Assembly (NCBI GenBank): GCA_036768485.1 | Contig: JAVLUZ010000273.1 | Location: forward strand, 6,466,846-6,530,845 | Source: Mermis nigrescens | Lineage: Eukaryota; Nematoda; Enoplea; Mermithida; Mermithidae | DNA: 64,000 nt | Reading direction: 5' to 3' | Shown here: positions 52,700 to 63,849 of the stretch, piece by piece | Layout: each line of letters begins with the position of its first letter | Numbering within the stretch: position 1 is the stretch's first letter | Notes under the pieces: model-generated | What the model saw: only the letters and a program-made list of their open reading frames with translations | What the model was told of the DNA's origin: nothing | Databases searched by the model: none | Program-made: the position numbers and the translations under genes

Positions 52700-53237
52700 T
52701 GAGGTCGATTTACGCTATTGGCTAGAATCGAAGGCTGACGTCAATATTGATCAAATTAGTTAAAATAACGCATCGCGACTCTTCAGCTCGATTAGTCGCC
52801 AGTCGCCACCTCCTTTAATGTGGGTTGGTTATATTTGTAGAATGACATAAATGTCATTCTACATATATAACTCGACAAACTGCAGAATATTACTATTGTC
52901 TACTCCAATCTGAGCGGCCTATTTTTTACTGAAGTTTATTACTGTAATGCACATTCAACGCACTAATGGCGTCTTTAATTATGCTCTCGTAACAGCTGCT
53001 TGCTTTAAACTCTTCTTCTTGATGTTTAATGTGCTTTGCTTAACATGTGACGCATTTAAAGGACTGCCACAACAGCCTAACCAGTAAAATATTCTGCTAT
53101 AATAATAAGCCGTGAAGCAAGAATGGGCCGTTCGGAATGGAACAGATTTTACTTGCTACAGTACCTACTGGATTTCACCTCTTTATATCAACAAAATGTA
53201 TTTGACGATACAAGAGTAGATTATCATCTGCACTTTC
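52700..53237. other. Spacer upstream of the tRNA gene
   Basis: Nothing recognised apart from a short inverted repeat 'tagaatgacataaatgtcat' at about 52840. Confidence 0.45.
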
Positions 53238-53320
53238 AGCACGATGGCCGAGTGGTTAAGGCGGTAGACTTAAGATCTACTGGACGAATGTCCGCGTGGG
53301 TTCGAACCCCACTCGTGCTA
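53238..53320 (+). tRNA. tRNA-Leu(UAA)
   Basis: An 83-nt cloverleaf. The 7 bp acceptor stem is AGCACGA/TCGTGCT with discriminator A. A box TGGCCGAGTGG, anticodon stem-loop GTAGA-CTTAAGA-TCTAC with anticodon TAA, a long variable arm as in class II tRNAs, and B box GGTTCGAACC. No intron. TTTTTT at about 53329 is the Pol III terminator. Confidence 0.96.
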
Positions 53321-53324
53321 TGTC

Positions 53325-53338
53325 GAAAATTTTTTGAG
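53325..53338 (+). terminator. Pol III terminator of tRNA-Leu
   Basis: Run of T residues directly after the tRNA 3' end. Confidence 0.8.
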
Positions 53339-53502
53339 AAGAGCGAATAATATTTCCATGAAGGCTGGGTATACCACGACAAAACGTCCCCTGTCAAAAC
53401 ATCCCCCAACTCTCAACGTACGTACATATCCACACATTCCCAAAAAAACGCCTGAGGCAAAACGTCCCTGCCTTGCACGTTTTGCAGTTAACAAGACTAT
53501 AT

Positions 53503-54265
53503 ACTAGCAAAGAAAAATGCTCCGATGGAACAAAAAAGATGAATATACTTGGAATTGTGGATTATTATGGATGTAAAAGGAGGGGACTAGGAAAAATCTA
53601 CCTAAAGTCGGAAAATCTGCTAAAAATCACACTTTCTCTAAGCAACGCAAAAAATCGATGTATATTCTGCGGCCAACAGATTAAAATAAATATTCAACCA
53701 TAACAATGATTGAAACAGCAGCACGTTAGCTATGCAGTAGCTATGGGAAATGATATTAAGTAAACTAACAGTCTTCCAAGCCAATTGAATGAAATAGCAA
53801 ACATCGAAGACAATTGAAGACATGGTTGGTTAAAAACAGTAGGAAACACGTAAGTTGACTTGAAACAGACTTAATGTAGATACACTAGCATGCCCGAAAC
53901 GATTGTGTGCACTAATCAATCGGCTCCTGCTTTGCTTGCTATAATGCTCATAAAACAAAACAACTTTAAATACAATACCTCTTAGTTTTCTATCAATCAG
54001 GTGCCAGCAATTTAAAAAAGTAACCTTGATAGATTTCGTTTATACACTCTTATCTGAAACTTCGAACATTATTTAAAAAAGACACTTTTTTAGAGGCCGC
54101 AGAATATACATCGATTTTTTGCGTTGCTTAGAGAAAGTGTGATTTTTAGCAGATTTTCCGACTTTAGGTAGATTTTTCCTAGTCCCTCCTTTTACATCCA
54201 TAATAATCCACAATTCCAAGTATATTCATCTTTTTTGTTCCATCGGAGCATTTTTCTTTGCTAGT
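53503..54265. mobile_element. Long-TIR non-autonomous element, copy 2
   Basis: Best-preserved copy: ACTAGCAAAGAAAAATGCTC at the left and the exact inverse at the right (54246-54265). Inverted arms about 172 bp (53503-53675, 54093-54265). Its right flank 'acttttaattagcgtgattt' is the inverse of the left flanks of copies 1 and 3. Confidence 0.9.
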
Positions 54266-54559
54266 ACACTACTTTTAATTAGCGTGATTTCAGTACATCA
54301 GTCAGTAAACACAATCAGTAACATGCCACAATAATGACAACAGTCCAAGAACGCGGAAAACAATATTGTTCTTAACATCAGCATTATCCTTTTTAAACAA
54401 GACAACCTTATTGACACCATCCATTTTCAAATTAAAACTGCATTAAGTTATTTCTTCTTAATGAGCAGTTCACTTATAATCAAGCACAAAAATTTAACCA
54501 ACGAATTCACATTGCAAATCCTCACTCAATCAATACACAAGCACAATGTGTTGTGAATT

Positions 54560-54660
54560 TTGAAATTGAAAACACCCAATTTTCAATTTTCAAATTGAAA
54601 ATTGGATCAATTTTCAAATTGAAAATTGGGTCAATTTTCAAATTGAAAATTGGGTGTTTG
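54560..54660. repeat. Palindromic ~33 bp tandem repeat
   Basis: 'tcaattttcaaattgaaaa' repeated about three times; each unit is itself a palindrome. Confidence 0.9.
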
Positions 54661-54999
54661 AATTTGCGATGAAGAAAATAATCAAAAGATAGTCACTTGG
54701 TTTATTTAAGCCGAGTAATAAAATAACGACCGTCCACCAATTCCAAACTAAACGCAACTAATCTGATCACTATGAAAAAGTTTTGAAAAATGAGCTTGCT
54801 AAGCGAGAGTTGTAAACCAAGAGAAACTTAAAGTTAAAACCTACCATTAAATTATGAGAGAATTATAAAAGATTTTAAACTTCAAGAAAATGGAAAAGGC
54901 GGGATGTTGGTAAATTAGAAGGCAAAGATTTTCGGCAAAAATTCAAAAACTTCACGCAAATATCAAATGTAAGGAACACTAACGCTTTGATTTGGTAGT

Positions 55000-57240
55000 A
55001 AAATAAATTTGTAGTATAGACTACATATTAACAACAAATGAATAGTGCAAACTTTACACAACTACTAGGTGTAGAGAATACTAACAGTTTACGGCTTATT
55101 AATGTACATGATTACAATAAAGCTGTATATCTTTGTCGACTTCTGTGCACAGTAGTGTGATTGCTGGTTCATTTTAAACCACTTTTGCAGGCAGTTTACA
55201 TCAATTAAACGATAGCTCTCCATGTGCAAGATTTTGTGAAACATATTATAAACACGGCTAAGAAAGATTTAACTTTAATGCAACCCATTTAAGACAAAAT
55301 TACATCTCTTCAATGATCTAAGGACACTTGAACATAATTTTTAAATCACTTTAGATTACTTTTGAGGGTAAACAAACTCACTTAATTGATGTCTCACATA
55401 TGAATCCTTGAAAATTTCTTGACTTCAGTTACAAAGTCTCTGCAAGTCTATCGAATTAGGGTTAACACGTAACGTAAACTTTACACAAACACATAGCGTA
55501 AAGAATATTTTAGTCGGATTCGTAATTTTGATATTGCTCCGATATTTCTTTCAACATTTATGGAAAAATGAGTCTCCATAATGTTTTAAAGACAATAAAC
55601 ATTAGGTTTAAACCACTTTGCAATACTGCTGAGTGTAAGCAAGCGCGCCCAATTGACGTATATATTTCATTCCCTGTAAATTTTTATATCTCAGGAAAAA
55701 ATTTCGATTTTTGCAATGCTCTAGAACAAAGGCTAACATGCAGTGTAAAAAATTACTCGGATATTATGATCAACATTCATGAAAAAATTATGTCTCTACA
55801 ATGGTCTGAGGACATATAAACAATGAATGTAAACTACTTTACATCACTGTTGGATGTAAACAAACGCGCCTGCGTGACGTCTCACATTTGATCCTTTGAA
55901 AACTTCTAGGCTCCAAGAAAAAATTAGGTTTCAGGAATGCTCAAAAACGAAGATAAATATATATGTAGTGTAAACTTCATGTAAACACCTAGTGTAAAGA
56001 AGATTTTAGTCAGATTCGTAATTTTGATATTGTTCCGATATTACGATTAATATTTATGAAAAAATTAAGTCTACATAATGTTCTATGGGCAAACTAACAA
56101 TTGGTGTAAACTACTTTACAACACCGTAGAGTGTAAACATATGCGCCAGACTGGCATATCAAATTTGATTCCTGGTCCATTTCTAGACTTGATAAATGTG
56201 TCCCTGACTCGTAACCGGAGAAGCAGGCAGAAAAAACAAGACAGAAACGCATTTAAAACTCCAAATTTTTGACTTTACACTCGCTAAATATTAATGTATA
56301 GACAATTTGCTTTAACATGCACCCGATATAAAGCACTTTATTTTTATTCTATTAGACTTATCCCGACTTCTGGACGGAGAAAGTGGCGAACAAAAAACGC
56401 AACAAAAACGTATTTTCCATCATTTAGAACACTGTAAACTTTAAAATTCCGTACCGAACTCCCCATTGAGTTTAAAGAAATTCGGTTTGGTACAATTTGT
56501 AGCTTTTAAATCGTAGTACATTCCTGTGTGCCAAAATTCTGTTGCAAAAATTATTTGGCATGATTTATCAATCAAACTTCGGAAAAAACGTGTTTTTTAG
56601 CCCATTTTTTACCTCTGATTTCGAACTTTACACCCCCATAAATAACTCAATATTGCGTTTTTTAAATGCGGTTTGCTGCGATGTTTAGCCCCTGTGAGGC
56701 ACTTTATTAATGCTGTCTTCGATTTGCACTGACTCATAAGCGGAAAAATTTGGCAGAGAAATCTTAGTTAAAATCCATTTTTTTACAGCATCCACTAGAG
56801 TGTAAACTTTAAACCCCAGGATCTAACTCACCATAGAGCATAGAAGACTTTGCTTATATGCAGAATGTAGCCCTTCATCCGCTCTACATTTCTGTCAGAA
56901 AACATTTTAAAAACCTCATAACCGGAGTTAGTATCGGACATAGGAAGGTTGAAAACTCGACCAAAAAGTGCTTTTTCACCCCCAGATTTTCGCACTCTTT
57001 ACACTGCCGTTCGATAAACAATGCGAATTTCAAAAAACAAAAAAAGTGTCATCTGTAGAATTCATCCCTCTATTATCCTATTCTGTTCAATCCTTCGAGT
57101 CATCAATACTCAGTTGTTCACATGCCGCAGTAAAAGGTCCCAAAATTTGTCCTATGTTATACCGTTACACAAAAACTTTACACCTTCTTTACACAGTCAA
57201 TTTTGAGTTTCAAGAAAAACAAAAAAACACGGGCAGCGAA
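55000..57240. repeat. Diverged ~247 bp tandem repeat with GTGTAAAGTTTACAC motif
   Basis: 'gattcgtaattttgatattg' blocks recur at about 55515 and 56010, with a diverged one between at about 55760, giving a period near 247 bp. The GTGTAAAGTTTACAC-like motif or its half sites appear in nearly every unit. Open frames here are short and unsupported. Confidence 0.6.
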
Positions 57241-57375
57241 TTTTTTATTATCTTTCTTTTAAAAAAAACCGCACCTTCCAGAAGTGTCCCGTTATAGCTG
57301 TAGGGGGGTGCCCAGGTGTTGGGGGTACCCAAGTATATTATAGGTACGCGCTAACGCGCTACCTATGATGTATTT

Positions 57376-58089
57376 GACGTTTTTTATTATTCCATAGTTT
57401 GCTCGCTTAAGCTATACCTTCTTTGCATGCTGTGCCAGTTATTACTCTCATTTAGTGAAATTTTTTATGTTCTTTTTCTGTGAAAATGATTTTTGAAAGA
57501 GTACAACTAAAAACTATTGCAATGCATAGAATTGGCGCCTGGTGGATATCATGAGTATCATACCTGGGCGTGGGGGTCTGGGGGCATGCAACCCCAAAAA
57601 CCAAAATAACCCCCCAGAAATCCATTTTTGAAAATTCTTTTGTTTTTTTCGTAAATTTTTGATGCCAATGGATATTGCTCGATGAGAATCGTTGAAAAAA
57701 CATTTTTTACCTTTAAAAAAACTTGCACCCCCTCAGAACTTTGGTGCCCCCACCTACATATGGTGGATATCCATGCAAAAACAAGAAAAAATGGATTTCT
57801 GTTGCGTTAGAGACAACCAGGAGTTGCATTTGAAAAGCTCTGGAAAGGAATAAACCACTAAATTCATTATAAGAATCTTATTTTCCCATTTTGAGTTTTT
57901 GTGACATCACTGTAAATAGACCATACCTATTTTTTACTTCTCTATAACTTCTCATCAAGCTAACTATTAAAAACGATGTAACTGAAGCCAAAACGAGGAT
58001 AGACAAAGTTTTGGACACATGGATAAGGAAGAACAGAAAAAAATGCTAATAAAGCGATTCGTATGCCTCCTGCATAGGGGCACGGTCAA
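57376..58089. other. Spacer of the inverted duplication
   Basis: Holds the family-A MITE A9 at 57559-57762 and unrecognised AT-rich sequence. Confidence 0.6.
57559..57762 (+). mobile_element. Family-A MITE A9
   Basis: Starts CATACCTGGGCGTGGGGG, ends CACCTACATATG. An 11 bp direct repeat TGGTGGATATC is found at 57540-57550 and 57761-57771. The left one is separated from the MITE tip by 8 bases, so the target duplication is ambiguous. Confidence 0.8.
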
Positions 58090-58099
58090 GCACATTATC

Positions 58100-59940
58100 A
58101 TAGGTAGCGCGTTAGCGCGTACCTATAATATACTTGGGTACCCCCAACATATGTCCCCCTTCACAGCTATAACGGCACATCATCTGAGAGGTGCGGTTTT
58201 TTCAAAAGGTAGATAATCAAAAAACTTAGGACCCCACTTTCTTTCTTGTTTACACTCAATACCGAGCGCATCGTGAGCGTGTAAAGTTTACACCAAAAAT
58301 TCAAATGATTTACGGAGGGCCAATTTTCTTAGAATGTTTTCCCTAATTAGTAGGTTACGAATCTGGTCTTAAAATTTCTTTACACTCATTGGTTGTTGTA
58401 CAGGAAAGTAAATTAGACGGCTTTTTACAGTTTTCATGTGCAAGAGCATATCTAACTCAGTTTGACATTCTATGCAGTCTGATTGGTTTCAAAAGGTAGA
58501 CGATTATAAGATCTAGGGGCGTCTTTCTTAATTTTTTAAAGTAATATTTTCAAATTTAGAGGCGGTTTATTGTAGAGAGTCTGTAACAAAAAAATATGTT
58601 TTCCCTGCCATATTCTCCACTTAGTAGACAGAACGTGGTAACTACCTTTAAAATGTGCCTCGTCCTGAGCGCTACAAGTCAAAATTTATTTTGTTTCTTT
58701 ACAATCAATATTGCGTTATTAGTGCAGGTGTAAACCTTACACTGAAACATTTTTTCCGCCCAGAGCGTCGTGGATGATGAACTTTCTTTAAAATGTTCTC
58801 CGTTAGGTCAGAATAACGAATCTGACCTTTAAACGTTTTCTACAGCCACTGTTTGTTGAGGTATGAAGAGTTGAACTTCGAATTCATAGGTAGCGCGTTA
58901 GCGCGTACCTATAATATACTTAAGCACCCCCAACATATGTCCCCTCTCACAGCTATAACAGCACACATCTGAGAGGTGCGGTTTTTTTTAAAAGGTAGAT
59001 AATAAAAAACTGAGGACCCCATTTTTTTGTTTACACTAAATACCGAGCGAGTCGTGTGCACACCTGGGTGTGGGGGGGTTGGGGGGTATGCACCCCCAGA
59101 AACCAAAATACACCCCCCCAGAAATCAAAATATTCCACAGAATTCAATTTTTGAAATTTTTTTTCGTTTTTTTTCGCAATTTTTTGATGCCAATGGATAG
59201 TGCTTGATGAGAAACGTCGAAAAATGGTGTTTTTATCGCCATACCACCATTTTTTAAGGCCATTTTTAACCTTCAAAAATCTTACACCCCCCTCCCAGGA
59301 TTTTCTTGCTGCCCACGTATGGTCGTGAGTGTGTAAAGTTTACACCAAAAATTCAAATGATTTGCGGAGGGCCAAATTTAAAAAAAAATGTTTTCCTTGA
59401 TTAATAGGTTACGAATCTGGTCTTAAAATTTCTTTACACTCATTAGTTGTTGCACAGGAGTGTAAATTAGACGGTTTTTTACTGTTTTCATGTGCACGAG
59501 CATATCTAACTCAGTTTTACATTCTATGCAGTCTGATTGATTTCAAAAGGTAGACGGTTATAAAATCTAGAGAATCTTTTGTATTTTTTTCTCTTAAAAA
59601 CAATATTTTTTAAATTTAGAGGCGGTTTATTGTAAACAGTCTGGGACAGAATATATTTTTACCTGCCATATTCCTCACTTAGTAAACAGAACGTAGTAAC
59701 TACCTTTAAAATGTGCCCCGTCCTAAGCGCTACACGTCAAAATTTATTTTGTTTCTTTTTAATCAATATTGCGTTATTAGTGTAGGTGTAAACTTTACAC
59801 TGAAAAATTTTTTCCGTCTGAGAGCGTCGTGGATGGTGAATTTTTTAAAAATGTTCTCCATAAGGACAGAATAACGAATCTGACCTTTAGACTGTTCTAC
59901 AGCCACTGTTTGTTGAGGTATGAAGAGGTGAACATCGAAT
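58100..59940. repeat. ~790 bp tandem duplication in the right arm
   Basis: Unit 1 is about 58100-58888 and unit 2 about 58889-59940. Both start 'ataggtagcgcgttagcgcg' and end 'gaggtatgaagag'. Unit 2 is longer by the MITE at 59059-59321. Confidence 0.85.
59059..59321 (+). mobile_element. Family-A MITE A10 with a paralogous empty site
   Basis: Ends CACACCTGGGTGTGGGGG and CCCACGTATG; flanks GTCGTGTG (59051-59058) and GTCGTGAG (59322-59329). The tandem sister unit at 58261-58280 lacks the element and reads 'gcatcgtgagcgtgtaaag', an empty site. Confidence 0.95.
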
Positions 59941-60134
59941 TATATATCTATTTTCTAATGCCGATAGATAACTCCGTATTGAATATTGTTCGATCAGATT
60001 TTTCTTATTTCAGAGGTTTTTCGACTCGACTTTATTAAATAATTATTTTTATTGTCATAAATGCACTATTCTTAAACTTCAGTAGAATGATGAATATTTA
60101 TTAATAATTGGATTAAGTATTAAAATTCGCCGAT

Positions 60135-60215
60135 TTGTCGAGTTGGTGCAGAGGCTGACGCATCCGTTCTCGCATGCGAGTTTAAATAAAGACTAATGGG
60201 TTCAAATCTTCTGAG
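60135..60215 (+). repeat. tRNA-like sequence, probably SINE or tRNA relic
   Basis: Contains an A-box-like 'gagttggtgcagaggctgac' and a B-box-like GGGTTCAAATC. No consistent acceptor or anticodon stem can be drawn, so it is not called a tRNA gene. Confidence 0.35.
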
Positions 60216-60489
60216 TACTGACTTTTATCATTTTTTTAATTCTTTCGGCAAAACCATGCACTTTCGACTTGTTTATGTCTGCCAACAACTCCGGTTATGA
60301 GATTTGAGAGATTTTTTCAGACAGAAATGTACTATGGATCAAGGGCTATCTTCTGCTTACCAGCAAACTTTTCTGCAATCAATACGCAGTTCGTACCAGG
60401 GATTTAAACTTTACACTCTAGTGGATGAGTAAAAAAATAGATTTTGTCTGAGATTTCTCTGTCAACTTTTTCGATTATGAGTTGGGATC

Positions 60490-60960
60490 AGTGTTTTTTT
60501 TTGTACAAGGTCAGTTTGTACATGTACAAAGATGGTCCCTAAAAGTCTTTGTACATTTCGTACACACTAATTTTTGGATACTATAATATGGTACAGTTGC
60601 GATTTTAGTGTGGCAAAAACAGAGTTGTTCGACCTTTGGTTACGTATTTTAGCAATTTCTAGGTTTCTGAGGGCAAAAATCAGTAATAATCGTCTCAAAA
60701 CGGCGCGAAGCGCTAAAAAATTTGGCATTTTTCCTTTCAAAATGCAATTCCTGAAATCATAAAGATATATAGAACACACAATTGCTCATTTCGGCGCGGA
60801 GCGCCGGAAATTTTTGCGAATTTCGAACCCTTTTTGCAGTTTTTGTCTTCCAAAAAAATCTTTGTACATGTACAAAGACGGTCCCCAAAAGTCTTTGTAC
60901 ATCGCGAAAAATCTTTGCCGAATACAAAAAAAAACCGTGGTTGGGATGAATTTGATAAAT
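60490..60960 (-). repeat. Repeat family G copy, inverted
   Basis: 'ttgtacatgtacaaagatgg', 'cctaaaagtctttgtacat', then hairpins GGCGCGAAGCGC (60703) and GGCGCGGAGCGCC (60793), then 'gtacatgtacaaagacggtc'. Confidence 0.75.
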
Positions 60961-62094
60961 TAGAAATAAAATATTTCTTAAGGGCTACAGGTCGAAGCAA
61001 GCCGCGTTAAAAAAACCGTAATATTGAGTTGTTTATGGGGGTGTAAAGTTCGAAATCGGAGGTGTAAAATGGACGAAAAAACAGGTTTTTTTCGTATTTT
61101 GATTGGTAAATCATATCAAATATTTTGCGGAACATAATTTTCGCATATTCAAACGTACTAAAATCAAAGGGCTACAAACTGGCCCGAACCGAATTTATTT
61201 ACACTCAATGGGGCCTTAGGTTCAGATTTTTAAAGTTTACAATGTGGTGGACAGTGGAAAATACGTGTTTGTCAATGTTCTTGTTCGCCACTTTCTCTGT
61301 TCAGAAGTCGGACGAGGTCGAATAGGATAAAAATAAAGTGCTTTCTAAGGGGTACGCGTCACAGCGAATTGGCCTTGTTTACATCAACATTTAGATTTTT
61401 CTGGAGGTGTAAGTTCAAAAAAAATGGGGGAGTTAAACGTGTTTCTGTCTTGTTTTTTCTGCCAAGTTCTGGGTTATGAGCCTGGACATAATCTCAAGTC
61501 TAAAAATTAACCAGGAATCAAATGTGATACGCCAGTTTGTTTGCACTCAACAGTGGAGTAAAGTGGTTTACATCTGATATTTATTTGTCCTAGGTCCATT
61601 GTGGAGAATTAATCTTTTCATAAATGTTGATCGTAATATCACAGTGATATCAGAATTACGAATTCGACTGAAATTTCCTTTACACTCTGTGGTTGTGTAA
61701 AGTTTACACTACATCTTAACTTTAGTTCTAGAGCCTTGCGGAAGCTTAATTTTTTCAAAATGTTCTACGTAAAATCAGAATTGGGAATCTGACTGTTAGT
61801 TTTCGATACTTCTATACACCTAGTAGTTGTGTGGAGTTTGCACTATTCATTCGTTGTCAATATGTAGTTTATACTACAAATTTATTTTACTTTCAAATCT
61901 GAGCGTTAGTGTTCCTTACACTTGATATTTGCGTAAAGTTTATGCTGAAAAACTTTGATCAGTTCAAATAATGTAAGGGTCTTGTTTAAAAAGGACAATG
62001 CTGATGCATTCTTGGACTGCTGTCATTATTGTGGTATGTTACTGTATGTGTTTACTGACTGATGTACTGAAATCATGCTAATTAAAAGTAGGAT
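60961..62094. repeat. Right-arm satellite-like DNA
   Basis: Continuation of the GTGTAAAGTTTACAC-bearing repeat. From about 61590 it matches 1340-1873 in the same orientation. Confidence 0.65.
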
Positions 62095-62906
62095 ACTAGC
62101 AAAGAAAGATGCTCCGATGGAACAAAAAAAGATGAATATAATTGGAATTGTGGATTACTAAGGATGTAAAAGGAGGGGACTTGGAAAAATCTACCTAAAG
62201 TCGCAAAATCTGCTAAAAATCACACTTCCTCAAAGCAACGCAAAAAATCGAAGTATATTCTGCGGCCAACAGATTAAAATAAATCTTTAACCATAAAAAT
62301 TGATTGAAAAAGCAGCACTTTATCTATGCAGTAGCTATGGGAAATGATATCGAGTAAACTAACAGTCTTTCTAAGCCAATTGAATGAAATAGCAAACATC
62401 GATGCATCCAAGACAACTGAAGAAATTATTGGTTTAAAACAGTAGGAAACGCGTAAGTTGACTTAAAACAGACTAAATGTAAGTACAGTAGCATTCCCGT
62501 AACGATTGTGTGCACTAATTAATCGGCCCCTGCTTTGCTTGCCGTAATGTTCATAACAAAATAAAACAAGTTTAAATACAATACCACCACTTAGTTTTCT
62601 ATCAATCAAGATACGAACGAAGCTAGTCAGCGTTGCTACTTGCCAGCAATTTAAAAAAGTAAACATTATAGATTTCGTTTATACACTCTTATCTGAAACT
62701 TTGAACATCATTTAAAAAAGACACTTTGTTCGAAGCCGCAGAATATACTTCGATTTTTAGCGTTGCTTAGAGAAAGTATGATTTTTACCAGATTTTGCGA
62801 CTTTAGGTAGATTTTTCCTAGTCCCCTCCTTTTACATCCTTAGTAATCCACAATTCCAAGTATATTCGTCTTTTTTGTTCCATCGGAGCATTTTTTGTTT
62901 GCCAGT
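62095..62906. mobile_element. Long-TIR non-autonomous element, copy 3
   Basis: Starts ACTAGCAAAGAAAGATGCTC; ends 'catcggagcattttttgtttgccagt'. About 810 bp, close to copy 1 in its centre. Confidence 0.88.
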
Positions 62907-63849
62907 ATGTACATAAATAAGAAAAATTTGAAACAACCAGCCACTAAGAGAGCGTGATTGAAGGAGTAATTTGTGCAGTGAAAACCTGATACAGATCGAA
63001 AATGGGCCGTTTGTAATGAAACAGACTATAGAAACAATAAGGCTTTACACCAAACGGCCTACTGCTTTTGATGGCTATCTTTCAATAATCAGAATTAACG
63101 CATGTTGAATCCGAAATGATCGCCGACGATTGTGGAAGGTATGGCAGTTTCTTACAAAAAAATCGTCGAAAAATGTGCATATGGCGTGAAGGGCCGAAAA
63201 TAGGTGACTTTTGAGCCAAAAATTACCTAGAAACGCATAAAAATCACACTCTTCACAATTTTCACGGAAAAGCGACAATTCAGGGAGTCGCAGCCGCACG
63301 GAATCTTGGAGGGGTTGAAGGGCGAGGGATTTTCATCCCCAGAAAATTTTCGTCCCCGGGATAAATTTTTCTACTCTCAGATTCAGCGAGTTTTTTGAGT
63401 TTCCAAAAGTTTCTTTAAAATACGAAGAAAAGGTGCTGTTTTAAGCGTTTTTAGTCATCATTTGCTATAAAATGTCAAATTATCGGCGCTTCGCGTGTCC
63501 AATTTGTCCGATTTTCTTCGAATTTTTAGCTTTTTTGGTTCTAGAAAGATAGAACATCGTCTGAAACGCCGAAAAATGATCTTCTACGCGTACTCACCAT
63601 TTTTAGGCCGAAAAAGACACAAAATCCCCCCAATTCTTATGCCGTGCATGCCTGGTCAAACTCTTCTAACCCTCTCCCAAGAAAACGTTATGGCTTTCTC
63701 CTTCCCGAAACTGGAAAACCTACCGCAACGATCAATAAGCCTAAAATTAAATTTTTCGGTGTTTTGGAATTTTTGCCAATTTTAACCCTCCCCAGGATTT
63801 GGCTGCTGCCTATGTGTGGTGTTAACACTGGGCCTACCGATTGTTTGAA
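62907..63849 (-). repeat. Family F copy and flanks
   Basis: 63330-63660 is a minus-oriented family-F copy, with hairpin relative 'cggcgcttcgcgtg' (63484) and tip 'tcttatgccgtgcatgcctg'. 63130-63320 is a second partial copy of the same family. No gene. Confidence 0.6.

Larger units (their letters stand above)
47743..52700 (-). mobile_element. CR1-like LINE copy 3, most complete
   Basis: Reading on the minus strand: ORF1 with a PHD-type zinc finger (about 52000-50500, interrupted), then endonuclease (50277-49777) and reverse transcriptase (49841-47743). ORF1 is broken by a foldback-like minisatellite element (51985-52625) and by about 650 bp of unrelated DNA at 50860-51510. It shares orientation with LINE copies 1 and 2. 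Confidence 0.85.
53503..62906. repeat. 9.4 kb imperfect inverted duplication
   Basis: 53503-57375 reads as a diverged inverted copy of 58090-62906. Both outer ends are the long-TIR element, then 'catcagtcagtaaacac'/'gtgtttactgactgatg', then satellite-like DNA. The inner ends are mirror copies of an 'aaccgcacct ... ctacctatgat' segment (57243-57375 and 58090-58212). The spacer is about 710 bp. The right arm is longer because of an internal tandem duplication and later insertions. Confidence 0.7.

Noticed and set aside
60135..60215. Functional tRNA gene
   Set aside because: No complete acceptor and anticodon stems.
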